The notes: generated by a model not told the origin, from the letters alone. Positions 11,344 to 21,820 are shown, counted from the stretch's first letter. The stretch is 64,000 nucleotides of DNA from Myxococcales bacterium SG8_38 (GCA_001303415.1 LJTN01000007.1:17316-81315), one strand, 5' to 3'. A program made the numbers and translations.

Positions 11344-11933
11344 GGCGCCACCATGACTTTGGCGCCCCGGCCCTGTATCGGCTCGCTCCATCGGACGTCA
11401 CCGTTCAGGTGCAGCGCCCTGAGAACGACGCCCGCCGCCTCGCTTTGATCGTCTAGAAGCCCCACGAAACCGGAGGCCAGCGGGCCGGGGCTGAAGAAGG
11501 CACGCGGGCCGAAGCGCTTGAACATCAGCTCCTTGGCGTCGCCGTAGACGACGATATTGGAGTTGATCACGTCTTCCTCGGCGACCATGGACTTGTGGCG
11601 CACGATCAGCACGATCCGATCGTCGACCATCTCCAATGCGCGTATGGGAGGCGGCGGAGCGACGCGCAGCTTCTCGAGATAGCGGGCGCCGCGGAGCCTT
11701 CGCAGGACGTCCTCGATGTCGTTCGGCGAGCCCGTTGCCGCCACTTCCGCTACGCGTTGCTCGATGCTGCGCTCGCCATCATTCAGCTCGTGCGCACTGA
11801 CGAATTCGTGAAGGGCCGCGTCCTCGGCGAGATAGACCACGGAATCGACCGCGAAGTCGCAAATGAGGAGCCTCGCCGCTTCCTGGAGGGCGCTGGCGTC
11901 GGTTTCCGCGGGTCCGATAAGACCGAGTCGCAT
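11340..11933 (-). CDS. YfcE/calcineurin-like phosphoesterase fold, apparently non-catalytic (197 aa)
   Basis: MRLGLIGPAETDASALQEAARLLICDFAVDSVVYLAED...MVAEEDVINSNIVVYGDAKELMFKRFGPRAFFSPGPL; follows the YfcE layout with metal ligands replaced. Confidence 0.55.
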   Translation of the reverse strand: MRLGLIGPAETDASALQEAARLLICDFAVDSVVYLAEDAALHEFVSAHELNDGERSIEQRVAEVAATGSPNDIEDVLRRLRGARYLEKLRVAPPPPIRALEMVDDRIVLIVRHKSMVAEEDVINSNIVVYGDAKELMFKRFGPRAFFSPGPLASGFVGLLDDQSEAAGVVLRALHLNGDVRWSEPIQGRGAKVMVAP

Positions 11934-11937
11934 GGCT

Positions 11938-14900
11938 CTACAGATCTACACCAGCTTGGGCCCTGGCTTCAAAATGTGCGTCGCTGATCGCAAAGCGAAT
12001 GATCGCCCAGGCTTCGGGGACCTCGCGGATCGCACCGAGCCTTCCGGCGTCGTTCGGCGGCACTGTCTTGCCGGCCATCTTCAGAAGGGCGTCGACCGCA
12101 GAGGGAACGTCCCCCGTGAGGGTCAGGGCGACACGGTCGCCGAGCTCGCTGATGGCAAACGGCGCCGAGCGCGCCGAGAAGGACGGGTTGCCCCGAAGCT
12201 CCAAGACCAAGCTCTCGACCTCGTCACGCCAACGGCGTGGGACCGCTTTGAGAAGCTTTCTCCGCAGCTCCTGGTTCTGCCGAGGATCGAGTCCCTGGCG
12301 GGCTTCTTCGTGGCCGTGCAACAGCGCGACGAGGGCTGCATCGAGCTCACCCGGACGCGCGCGAAGGGCCGGGGCCAGGTGATTCGCTGCGACCTCGAGC
12401 GCACGCGCGAAGAGGAACACGCGTTCTTGTGGCGTGGTGGTTTCGTGCAGGTGGCCGCCAATCACCAACGTGGGGGGATCGCCCGAGATGGGAATACATG
12501 CCGAAGGAGCGACGTAGGTAACCTTCAAACGCGGCTCGCTGATCCCCATCGCCTGTGCGACCGCTCCGGCCTCCTCGACGAGAGACCGGTGCTCGCTGGA
12601 AGGTTTGCGCAGCCTCCACGCGGCTGCGTCGAAAGGCAGAACCTTGTCGAACGAATGCTCGCACAGCGTGAAGAGACGCCGAAGCGTCGGCGGCAGCCCG
12701 GGCGGCGCTACGACGGCGTGGATTGCCGGCCGCAACGGAACCTCCGGCTCTCCCAACGCCTCGTGCCGAGCCGTCACGTCTCCCTCGAAGAGAGAAGCCG
12801 GATGTCCGATCGCAATGGCCGCGCTCGCTGCACAGGACGCAGGCCCGGGACCATGACGGCGGTGCAGGACGCGCACCAACGTGATCCACAGCGCCTCATC
12901 GCCGGGCTCCGCCTCGAGCGCCGTGCGAAGATCGTTGAGCGCGCGGTTGAGGTGCATCGCTCCGGCGGGCGAATCGCCTTGTCGCTCGTAGAAATCGGCC
13001 ACTGCGAGGATCACGTCGGGGTCGGTAGGCTGGTCGGCTCTCAGACGTTCCAGCACGAGCTCTGCCTGTCGGGCTTGACCGGCTTGCTCGACCGCGCCCG
13101 CGAGTCGAATCCGATAATCACGCCTCTGCGCGTCGTCGGCCGCCCGGCGCACCAGAGCTTCGAGCAGGCGCGCCGACTCGAGGGCGTTTCCCCGGAGCGT
13201 AAGGACGGATGCCAGGCGGTCGAGCGTCTCGGTGTGGCCGGGTGCTAGTTCTCGTGCGCGGCGCAACGAGGCCTCTGCCCGTTCCAAGTCACCGAGGTGC
13301 TCGTGATAGATCTCGCCGAGCTGCGAGAACGCCCAGGCTTGCTCGTCAGTCGAGCGTTTGAGGCGTGCGATCCGGATGAGCGCCTCGGCGGCGCCTTGGT
13401 AGTTTTCGGCGTGACGATGCGCGTCGACGAGCTGCGCGAGTGCGGCGAAATGATGCGGGTCGAGCTCCAAGCATTCGTGCAGCGCGTCGACCACGCCTTC
13501 GGCGTCTCCGCGCTCGCGCCGCTGGGCAGCCTGCTCGAGGAGCAATGTGACGAGCGTCGGCGTGTCGGCTCCGGCGTCGATGCGCGCCTGGGTGAGAGAA
13601 ACGAGCTCGTCGTCCTGGCCGCTGCTGCGGTACTGGTCGGCAAGGCGCCTGTAGACATCGAGGTAGGTGATGTCGGCGTTTGCCGCGGCCATCCATGCCC
13701 GGGTCGCACGCGTGTCGTCGGCGAGCTTGTCTTCGAAGAGGAGCGCGGCCTCACGCCAGAGGGATGCCGCACGCTGGTGATCTCTGGCCCGGCTGGCCGC
13801 CTCCTCATACGCCGAGGCGGCAGCTTCCCACCGTGCAGCCGCTTGCAGCAGGCGGGCCTCCTCCTCGACCGCCAGCGGATGACTTCGCGAATGCCGTAGC
13901 GTTTCGAGTGCTTCGTCCGTGTCTCCGAGCTCCCGCAACACGCGGGCTTCTTCCAAGGCGAGCGCGCCCCGCTCGAGCTCTTCCGTCAGCGAGGTGCCGA
14001 GCGCCCGAAGCGCGCCCAGACAAAGTACGCCATCGTTCTTGGCGTACGCCGCCCCCAGCAACTGCCGGGCCAACCCGGGGTCTGCATCGGGGCGATCTTC
14101 GATGGCTCGCAAGGCATGGTCGATGTCGGTCTGGAGGATGTCGGAATCGGCCTTGAGCAGCTCCACGATGAGCCTGCGTCTTGCCAACCCGTCAGCGCAG
14201 CCCCGCTCCAAGGCGTCGATCAAGCGGCGCGCGCCGGAGCGGATCCGTTCGGTGTCCTCCTCTCGAAGCGCATCCCATTCGAGCGCGCGGGCGGTCGGGA
14301 TGTGATCGGGACGCATCTCGGCGATCGACTGCAGCGACAATCGGGCGCTTTGCATGTCGCCACGTGCGAGCCGGTCCATTTCCGACATGGCGCACAAGGC
14401 GGCAAGTTCGTCCTCCTGGCTCTCGGCCGCTTTCGCGCGCTCCATCGCGGCGTCTGCAAGTCGTGCAAACTCCCCCGCTTCGAGCTGCGCGTCCTTGCGC
14501 CGTGCGCGAATGCCGACGTCGTCGGGCATGGCCGCCTCTGCATCCCGCAGCAACCGGGCCGCAACTGCGGGTAGACCCGACGCGCGGTAGGCGTCCGCGG
14601 CACGTTGCAGATACGAAGGCTCCCCCAGCTTGCTCGCTGCGAGCCGCATGAGGCCACCAGCGTCCGCGGATGCAGATCCGCTCAGGTCGATCAGATGCTC
14701 GACGAGAAGCGAGTCCGGGGCATTCCAGTCCAAGGCGGCGTGCGCATGAGCCGCCCGATCGGCAGGGGAACCCGTCCAAAGCGACGCGCGTAGCAGATGA
14801 CTCGCACGGTTTTGCGGGTCGAGCTCTGCCTGCTTGCGTGCGGCATCGGCCCGTACGTCCCTCGAGCTGTCTTCGGATTCCAGTTTCCAGAGCGCGGGCC

Positions 14901-16668
14901 AGTAGTCGGGCTGACGGCGGAGGGCCGATTCACACGCGGGGCGCAAGGCGTCGATGCTGGGCATCGCTCGGTAGGCCATCATGAAGGCAAACGCCGAGCG
15001 TGCCCCATCCGCTGCTTCGCCCTCCGCCTTCCATCGGCCCGCATTTCGTCGGGCGTCGCCATCGACGATCATCAGCGCTCGGCTCAAGAGCGGATTGCCA
15101 GGGCTCCTTCGCTCCGTGTCGAGCAGCGCCGCCAATCGCTCCGCCGAGCCGAGCGCACCCGAGGCTTCGGCAACGGCAAGGAACGCTCCCACGCGGCATG
15201 ACTCGGGGACGTGCTCGATCTCTTGCTTCAGGGTGCGTAGCAAGGTCGGCACATCCGAGACGCGAGCGGCTCGATCCGCGTTCGCCATTTTCGCGGCGGG
15301 GCTCGCGTCGTCGCGGGGTACGGTTTCGAGCAGGCGCCGAAGGGCGCCATTCGACGGCTCTTCACTAGCGCACAAGCGCCGTAGCGCGCGAAGATATGGC
15401 ACGAGATCCGGCAACGCTTGCGCCTCGAGGACCGCCGCCCCGAGCGCCGCTTCATCGTTCGCTTCCGCGTGAATCCGTGCACGCCTGGTGCTGCGCAGCG
15501 CGGCGAGCACCTCGGTGTCGTCGGTTGCATCGGCTTCGAGTGCCTCTCTGGCGCGGGTGGAATCGCCAGACAGCGAAGCGATTTCTGCGAGCGTCCAACG
15601 CGAAGATGCGTTCGTCGCGCGGTCTAGCAACGCCATGGCGTCTGCGTCGTTGCCCATCGCGTGGTGGATCACCGCAGCCGACCGGCGAAGCGCCTGCGCC
15701 ACCGGTGCGGACTCGTGCTCCGCTGCCGCGCACAGCTCGTCGATCGCCCGCGATCGCTCACCGAGGGCCCGGGCCGCGCGCACGAGACCGAGGCGCGCCG
15801 CCAACGATTCCGGCTCGAGATCGACGACGCGTTCGAACAGCGTTTTGGCCGCTTCGGGAGCGCGAGCCCGCTCCATGAGCTCTGCGGCATGCAGCAGGAC
15901 CACGGCCTGCGCAGACGGCACAGGCCACCGTTCAGCGGCGCGGGCCAGCGTTTCGGCGGCACGTCGGTGCTCGTTGCGCACAAGGCATGCGGACACGATC
16001 AGGGCGCAGGCGACGAAGTCATCGGCCTGCAGCTCTGCTGCGCGGGTTGCCGCCTGCTCTGCGGCCGCCGGGTCACCGAGCTTGTAAAGAAGGATGGTTG
16101 CCAGCATTCGCAGCGCAGCCGCCCGTTCCGACGTCGCGATATCGAGCGCGGCTTCCTTCTCGAGGGCCGCGGCCGCAGCCGGCCAATCCCGACGGCGAAT
16201 CGCGTGCCGCCGGAGCGCCCGAAGGACGATCACGTCGCGCGCATCGGCGGCAAGCGCTTGCCCGTATCGAAAGACGGCGCCCTCTGCATCTCCGAGTTGG
16301 TCGCACAGCTCTGCGGCAGAGGTCATGAGCCGCGACCTCGCCGAGCCAACCGCTTGCTCCGTGAGGGTATCCAAGAGCACGATCCGGCGCTTCCGAGCTT
16401 CGACAGAATCACCGACCAAGGGTAGAGCGTCGTGACGCCGGATGCGCTGAAAGACAGTACGCTGCGCGACCTGCGCGCCCGCGTCGTTTGGATCGGCCGG
16501 ACGGCTCACATGCTTCGATTGGGGCCCGGTCTGCGTCTCGACGAATGCGTCGAGAAGCGTGGCGATCGCGTCGTCGTCGAAGTCGAACGCGGGAAGCGCC
16601 GAATCCCGACTGGCTTGTGACAGGTCGTCCTCAGGCATCTCGACCCCACAAGGGCGACTCGTCATCAA
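11938..16668 (-). CDS. Giant TPR-repeat protein (1576 aa)
   Basis: Many TPR-like helix pairs (e.g. QLGEIYHEHLGDLERAEASLRRARELAPGHTETLDRLASVL) across the length; distinct C-terminal ~250 aa. Confidence 0.9.
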   Translation of the reverse strand: MMTSRPCGVEMPEDDLSQASRDSALPAFDFDDDAIATLLDAFVETQTGPQSKHVSRPADPNDAGAQVAQRTVFQRIRRHDALPLVGDSVEARKRRIVLLDTLTEQAVGSARSRLMTSAAELCDQLGDAEGAVFRYGQALAADARDVIVLRALRRHAIRRRDWPAAAAALEKEAALDIATSERAAALRMLATILLYKLGDPAAAEQAATRAAELQADDFVACALIVSACLVRNEHRRAAETLARAAERWPVPSAQAVVLLHAAELMERARAPEAAKTLFERVVDLEPESLAARLGLVRAARALGERSRAIDELCAAAEHESAPVAQALRRSAAVIHHAMGNDADAMALLDRATNASSRWTLAEIASLSGDSTRAREALEADATDDTEVLAALRSTRRARIHAEANDEAALGAAVLEAQALPDLVPYLRALRRLCASEEPSNGALRRLLETVPRDDASPAAKMANADRAARVSDVPTLLRTLKQEIEHVPESCRVGAFLAVAEASGALGSAERLAALLDTERRSPGNPLLSRALMIVDGDARRNAGRWKAEGEAADGARSAFAFMMAYRAMPSIDALRPACESALRRQPDYWPALWKLESEDSSRDVRADAARKQAELDPQNRASHLLRASLWTGSPADRAAHAHAALDWNAPDSLLVEHLIDLSGSASADAGGLMRLAASKLGEPSYLQRAADAYRASGLPAVAARLLRDAEAAMPDDVGIRARRKDAQLEAGEFARLADAAMERAKAAESQEDELAALCAMSEMDRLARGDMQSARLSLQSIAEMRPDHIPTARALEWDALREEDTERIRSGARRLIDALERGCADGLARRRLIVELLKADSDILQTDIDHALRAIEDRPDADPGLARQLLGAAYAKNDGVLCLGALRALGTSLTEELERGALALEEARVLRELGDTDEALETLRHSRSHPLAVEEEARLLQAAARWEAAASAYEEAASRARDHQRAASLWREAALLFEDKLADDTRATRAWMAAANADITYLDVYRRLADQYRSSGQDDELVSLTQARIDAGADTPTLVTLLLEQAAQRRERGDAEGVVDALHECLELDPHHFAALAQLVDAHRHAENYQGAAEALIRIARLKRSTDEQAWAFSQLGEIYHEHLGDLERAEASLRRARELAPGHTETLDRLASVLTLRGNALESARLLEALVRRAADDAQRRDYRIRLAGAVEQAGQARQAELVLERLRADQPTDPDVILAVADFYERQGDSPAGAMHLNRALNDLRTALEAEPGDEALWITLVRVLHRRHGPGPASCAASAAIAIGHPASLFEGDVTARHEALGEPEVPLRPAIHAVVAPPGLPPTLRRLFTLCEHSFDKVLPFDAAAWRLRKPSSEHRSLVEEAGAVAQAMGISEPRLKVTYVAPSACIPISGDPPTLVIGGHLHETTTPQERVFLFARALEVAANHLAPALRARPGELDAALVALLHGHEEARQGLDPRQNQELRRKLLKAVPRRWRDEVESLVLELRGNPSFSARSAPFAISELGDRVALTLTGDVPSAVDALLKMAGKTVPPNDAGRLGAIREVPEAWAIIRFAISDAHFEARAQAGVDL

Positions 16669-19600
16669 TGCAGAATCGAACCAGATCGAGGCCCCGCGTA
16701 GAAGATTTCAAGGTGGCGAGGGTAGGGGACTCACCGAGAAGCGCGTGAAGCGCTGCGGCAACGTCACCGGAGGCCAGCAAGCCCGCGCGGTCCGCAGCTC
16801 GATGCAAGCTCTGCGCGAATGCGAGCAGCGTCGACGCGTCGAAGACGGTGCCGCCCACTGCTTCCTGAACGGCCCGTCGCGCCGACCGTCGCAGCTTGAT
16901 CTCGGCGGCAGGCAGCATGGGCTCGCCCGATTCCACCTCGCAGCGTGCAGCGCGCAAGGTCGCAGCGATCTTGCCGGCCGCTGCCAGCGCCGAATCGCCG
17001 AGCAGCCAGCCTGCGCCGCGCGGGACCGCCCAAGCCAACCGGCCCGCATGAAACCGTGCACGCGCGTCGAGACCGTTGCGGCATTTGTCGGGAACCAACC
17101 AATGGATCTCGCGGTCTGCGCCCCCGTGCGCGATCGGCGTCGACACATCGCCGCAAAGCCCGACCGAAGCAGCATGTGCGCCAAAGCGATGGGAGAGTCG
17201 CTCGAGCTCCGCGTACACGGGATCACCGGGGGCGGCCTTCACAGCGCGGAGCCGGAGCTTCGAAAGCGAGGGGCCCACCCGACGCAGCACTCGATCGAGC
17301 GCCGCAAAGCCTTCTTCATCCCACGGCGAGTCGACCGAGACGCCGTCCACCTCGAACGTCCACGGCTCGCCATCGGCGAGCTCGAGACCGAGCGCTCGCT
17401 CGACGGCGCGGATCGCCGATGCCCGTCCAGACTGTCCGCGCCAGACGGCTGCGTCGCGCAAACCCCGGAGCGACGATGCGTCGAGGTTTTCTTGCTCGAT
17501 TCGCACCCAGAGCGCCCTTTCGTATCGCGTGAGGGCGGTTTGTGTCGCGGCGCCCTCGAGAAGACCGACCAACCCCGCGATCGAAGCAACATGGGTTGGC
17601 TCCGCCTGGAGGGCTTGCTCGTAGGCCTCGATCGCCGCTTTCGGGCTCCCCAGCGCTTCTTCGAGGGCGCCGATGCGAGCCCAGGTTTCCGCGTCCGCCA
17701 GCCCCAAGGCCTCGATGGCGCGCAGCTCGACGAGCGCTTGGTCTTTTGCGCCGAGGCGAGCTTCGAGAAACTCGGATGCGCCGAGGTGCGCGAGCCGCCG
17801 CTGCTCGTCTGGAATGCTGGAGCGGGCCAGTCGCCGAAGGCAGTCGACCGCGTCTTCCCATTGCTCGAGAGACACGTGGACCTCTGCGGCCAACGCCAAT
17901 GCGCCGGCGTGGTCGGGATCGGTCGTGAAGAGCTCGCCCAGCACCTCGAGCGCGCCGGGACGGTCGCTGAACCCTCGCAGCAGGCGGGCGCGTTCGTAGA
18001 GCAGATCGGGGCGTTCCTGCGAGGCCCCGTGCGCAAGCCGCGTGGAGACGAGCGCCTCGAGGGCCTCGGCGTCTTCCCTTTCGACTAGCAGGTCATGCAG
18101 GCGCCGAAAGGCAACCGATCGCGTCGGATCTGCATCGAGGGCGCTTCGCAAGAGATCCTCTGCCTGCTGATGCTGCTCCATGCAATCGAGGCGGACGACG
18201 CCCGCCTCTTCCAGAAGGTCCGCTTTGAGCGAGCCCGAGACGAATTGCGCGAGCCGTTCACAGGCCTGGGCTACGAGCGGCCATTGCCCCGCCTGGCGCG
18301 CCGCGGTGCGCAGCGTCTCCCAGACGGCCAAGTCGTCGGGTCTTTGCTCGATTGCGCCGATGAGCAACGTCACGGCTTCGGCACCCCGTTCTGCCTCCAC
18401 GAGCGCGCGACAATGCGCCGCATCGACGGCTCCACGCCCGAGATCCGCGCTGTGCCGAAGCTTTCGTTCGAGAGATGCGACCCTCAACTCGGGATCGTCG
18501 CCCGGCGCCAGCGCTTCGTCGATCGCGATTGCCGCCTCTGGCAGCTCCCGCGCCAGATCCTCGGCGTCTTGGGCCAGGATGAATAGATCGTCGAGCGCAT
18601 CATCTCCTCTGGCGATGCGCATCGCGCGAAGCCCCTGTAAGAGGGCGCCAGTGCGCAAGCCGTCGGTGGGCGCGAGCGCGGCGAGCCCGAGCCAAGCGTC
18701 GCCGGTCGCGGCGTCCGGCCGTCCGAAGGATGCGCGCAAGGCGCCGTACGCCTTGGCAAATCCGCTAGCGGACGGCTCCGTCGAGCTTGTGGCATCGCCC
18801 AAAACCTCCTCGGCGGCCGAGCGCTGCTCCTCGCTCGTGAGGTGTACCGGCATCGAGAGCAACGCCACCGCGCCGCTGAGCGCCGTGACCGGGTGCTCGA
18901 GCGCTTTCTCGTAGGCCGGGCTCGCTTCGCGCGCCACGCCCGTCTCGAGACAAAGCGCGTCGCCGCGCAACAGGGAAAACAGCTCAGGGGCCCCTCCGTC
19001 GAGCGGCCCTTCGGCCAGGCTTGCGTACGCGCGCACCCTCGCACTGCCGTCCGACTGACGACGTGCGACCTCGGCGATCGCAAGCGCCGCCGAAGGCGAG
19101 CCGGGTGCATCAGCGAGCGCTTGCTCGTACGCGCGTCGCGCCGAAGACAGGTTCCCCGCGCGCTCCGCGTTGGCTCCCGCGAGCAACAGTGAGAGGTCCC
19201 CTCGCGCGTCGGTGGCCGGCGAAAGGGCGTGCTCTCGCGCTAGCGCGACCACGTCCTCCGTCCGGCCGCTTTCGCGCAACACCCCATCCAACAAGGAGAG
19301 CACGTGCCGGTCGCCCGGGGCGATCTCCAATGCCTGCCGGATCACTCGCTCCGAAGCGCTCCAATCGCCCACCCTGGCGTGCGCCTCGCCCGCGGCGCAC
19401 AGGTGTCCGATGCGCACCTCGGCGTCGGTCAGGCTCGCCACGGCTTCGTGGGCGCGGGCCAACAGCGTCGGGTCGTCATCGAGGGCTCCACGAACGCGAG
19501 CCAAAAATGGGGCCCAGGACTGGTGGGTCGCCTCCCCGAGCGCATCGCGCAAGAGCCGCTTGGCCTCTTCGCTTTGGCCGAGGGCGTTTTGTGTGACGTC

Positions 19601-21046
19601 ATACTTGGAGAAGAGGAGCAGCGCTTGCTCCTCCGGATCGAGCTTGCACTCGAGCAGGTCGTCAGATCGAGCGACGATTGCCTCGGTTTCCTTTGCAGCC
19701 AACGCGAAACCAAGAGCATCACGCAAGATCGGCACTTTCCACCGTCGGTCCTCGGCGGCCGCAACGCAAAGCTCGGCCTGGTGAGGCCCTTGGACGCGCG
19801 ACAGCGCCGCTTGCCACGACGCGAGCTGCCGTGTCTCACCCTCGCCGGCGTCGGCCCGCTCCCGAATCCGGTCCGCAAGCTCGGCGTGTGCCGCGGTCCG
19901 CATGAGCCCAACATCGAGCGCGGCCTGCGCAAACCTGGAAGCGGGATGGCGTGTCGCCGCATCCCGCAGCACGTCCACCGCTTTGCGCTGCTCCTCACTC
20001 GTGAGCGCGCGTCTGACTTGGTACGCGACGAACGCCGGATGCTCGGGTGCCTCCTCACGGAACCACGCCGGCGCCGAGCCGGCAGTGTCGTCGTTTCCTT
20101 GGCGCTCCGAAAATGACAGCGACTGCAGCCGTAGCTGGACATCGTCCGGCAGCAGCTCGATCGCCGCGTCGAGATGACTGCTCGCGGCGTTCATATCCGA
20201 TAGCTGGTTTGCGCTACAGGCTGCGGCCTCTTGCCACAGCAGAGCCGCCAGCGAAAGACGCTCGTTTTCGGGCACGGGCAAACGCAACGGGTCGACCGTC
20301 TGGCCGGCTCGGACAGCTTCTTCGAGCAAGGACGCCATAGAGGTCGCGGCGCGAATCAAGACGTCCCAACGTTCGTGCTGCTTGGAGATCCGCCGCTGAA
20401 GACCTCGGGCGAACCATGCGACCGCATCCGACTCGGCCGCGAGATCGAGCGCATGCAACGCCGCGTCGACCTCGTCGCTCTCGAGCTCGTTGAGCGCGAC
20501 GTCGATCCACAGTGCGCCGCGCAGCGCCGGGTCCGACGCGTGGTGGGCTTGCGCGCGGAGGGCTTTCCCAAGCGACTCTCGATCGCCCGCGGCTTCCGAG
20601 AGCCACTCGAGGACGAGCGCCGGGACCACGGGTGCGGGGGACCTCTTGATTGCCTCGCCAAGCAGAGAGGCCCAATCATTCGAGCGCAAGGCCAGGTCGA
20701 TCAGCGCCGCGGCGCTGACGGCTGGGGAGTGGGCGGAAGCCACCGTTGCCGCGCAAAGCGTCCCGAGGTCGTGCCCGCCGTTTGCCCTCTCGGCGATGCG
20801 CATTTGCGCGATGAGCGCGGGCTCGAACGAAGGCGCCGTCTCCTGCGCTCGCGCGTAGCACCGCATCGCCTGGTCGACCCGGGCGAGGTCGTGCTCGTAG
20901 AGCGACCCCATGTGATAGAGGATGGCGGCGCGGGCCGACGGGTCGGGATCCGCCTCCAGCTCGCGCTTCAAATTGGCGATGCGCAGCTCGACCAAATCGA
21001 GCTTGCGCGCGTTCCGCGCAGGCTCCTGTGGCGGCTTGTCCATCAT
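16631..21046 (-). CDS. Giant TPR-repeat protein (1471 aa), paralogue-like neighbour
   Basis: TPR-like repeats (AILYHMGSLYEHDLARVDQAMRCYARAQETAPSFEPALIAQMRIAE); C-terminus resembles that of the downstream gene; overlaps it by 38 nt. Confidence 0.9.
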   Translation of the reverse strand: MMDKPPQEPARNARKLDLVELRIANLKRELEADPDPSARAAILYHMGSLYEHDLARVDQAMRCYARAQETAPSFEPALIAQMRIAERANGGHDLGTLCAATVASAHSPAVSAAALIDLALRSNDWASLLGEAIKRSPAPVVPALVLEWLSEAAGDRESLGKALRAQAHHASDPALRGALWIDVALNELESDEVDAALHALDLAAESDAVAWFARGLQRRISKQHERWDVLIRAATSMASLLEEAVRAGQTVDPLRLPVPENERLSLAALLWQEAAACSANQLSDMNAASSHLDAAIELLPDDVQLRLQSLSFSERQGNDDTAGSAPAWFREEAPEHPAFVAYQVRRALTSEEQRKAVDVLRDAATRHPASRFAQAALDVGLMRTAAHAELADRIRERADAGEGETRQLASWQAALSRVQGPHQAELCVAAAEDRRWKVPILRDALGFALAAKETEAIVARSDDLLECKLDPEEQALLLFSKYDVTQNALGQSEEAKRLLRDALGEATHQSWAPFLARVRGALDDDPTLLARAHEAVASLTDAEVRIGHLCAAGEAHARVGDWSASERVIRQALEIAPGDRHVLSLLDGVLRESGRTEDVVALAREHALSPATDARGDLSLLLAGANAERAGNLSSARRAYEQALADAPGSPSAALAIAEVARRQSDGSARVRAYASLAEGPLDGGAPELFSLLRGDALCLETGVAREASPAYEKALEHPVTALSGAVALLSMPVHLTSEEQRSAAEEVLGDATSSTEPSASGFAKAYGALRASFGRPDAATGDAWLGLAALAPTDGLRTGALLQGLRAMRIARGDDALDDLFILAQDAEDLARELPEAAIAIDEALAPGDDPELRVASLERKLRHSADLGRGAVDAAHCRALVEAERGAEAVTLLIGAIEQRPDDLAVWETLRTAARQAGQWPLVAQACERLAQFVSGSLKADLLEEAGVVRLDCMEQHQQAEDLLRSALDADPTRSVAFRRLHDLLVEREDAEALEALVSTRLAHGASQERPDLLYERARLLRGFSDRPGALEVLGELFTTDPDHAGALALAAEVHVSLEQWEDAVDCLRRLARSSIPDEQRRLAHLGASEFLEARLGAKDQALVELRAIEALGLADAETWARIGALEEALGSPKAAIEAYEQALQAEPTHVASIAGLVGLLEGAATQTALTRYERALWVRIEQENLDASSLRGLRDAAVWRGQSGRASAIRAVERALGLELADGEPWTFEVDGVSVDSPWDEEGFAALDRVLRRVGPSLSKLRLRAVKAAPGDPVYAELERLSHRFGAHAASVGLCGDVSTPIAHGGADREIHWLVPDKCRNGLDARARFHAGRLAWAVPRGAGWLLGDSALAAAGKIAATLRAARCEVESGEPMLPAAEIKLRRSARRAVQEAVGGTVFDASTLLAFAQSLHRAADRAGLLASGDVAAALHALLGESPTLATLKSSTRGLDLVRFCIDDESPLWGRDA

Positions 21047-21058
21047 GAGCCGCCCCGG

Positions 21059-21820
21059 CTATGCGAGCGTCCAGCCGCCGTCGATCACCATGACATCCCC
21101 CGTCACGTAGTCCGATTCATCGGAGGCCAAGAACACGGCCCCTCCCGCGATGTCCTCCGGTTGACCCACCCGGCCCGCTGCGGTTCGATTGACGATGCTG
21201 CCGCGTATCTGGTCGTTGTCTACCAGGACCTTGGCGAACTTCGTTTCGATCAGGCCGGGGGCGATGGCGTTGACCCGTATACCGGCGCCGCCCAGCTCCA
21301 TCGCGAGGGTCTTGGTCATCGAGATCACCGCGGCTTTGGTCATCGCATACACACCCTGCATGGGGGCGGCCATCAAGCCTACCACGCTGGCCACGTTGAC
21401 GATGGAGCCCTTGGCCTTTCGCTCCTGCAGATGGCCGGCCACCAGTTGGCTCATGCCGAAGTAGCCCTTCACGTTCACCTCGAACGTCTTGTCCCACGCC
21501 CCCTCGTCGATCGAAAGCATCGGCCCGAAGTACGGATTGGTCGCTGCGTTGTTCACCAGGATGTCCACCTTGCCGTACGTCTCGAGCGCCTGCTCGAGCA
21601 TGGCTTCGCGCTCCGCCACGTGCCCCACATGGCAGGCGATCGGTGTCGCTTCACCGCCCCGCGCTCGGATGTCGTCCGCCACGGCGGAAAGGCCTTCGAT
21701 CTTCCGTGATACGACGATCACCTTCGCGCCCTCGTCCGCCATCTTGGCAGCGATTGCAGCACCGATTCCCCGGCTTGCTCCCGTGACGATCGCGACCTTG
21801 CCATTCAGGCGCTCACCCAT
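21059..21820 (-). CDS. SDR-family oxidoreductase (FabG-like)
   Basis: MGERLNGKVAIVTGASRGIGAAIAAKMADEGAKVIVVSR...LVNNAATNPYFG...YAMTKAAVISMTKTLAMELGGAGIRVNAIAPGLIETKF...SDYVTGDVMVIDGGWTLA. Confidence 0.93.
   Translation of the reverse strand: MGERLNGKVAIVTGASRGIGAAIAAKMADEGAKVIVVSRKIEGLSAVADDIRARGGEATPIACHVGHVAEREAMLEQALETYGKVDILVNNAATNPYFGPMLSIDEGAWDKTFEVNVKGYFGMSQLVAGHLQERKAKGSIVNVASVVGLMAAPMQGVYAMTKAAVISMTKTLAMELGGAGIRVNAIAPGLIETKFAKVLVDNDQIRGSIVNRTAAGRVGQPEDIAGGAVFLASDESDYVTGDVMVIDGGWTLA

Noticed and set aside
11863-13248. 461-aa, and at 16559-18088 and 20231-21709 ~500-aa, forward ORFs opposite the giant TPR genes
   Set aside because: Antisense shadow ORFs of high-GC codon usage; no recognisable domains.
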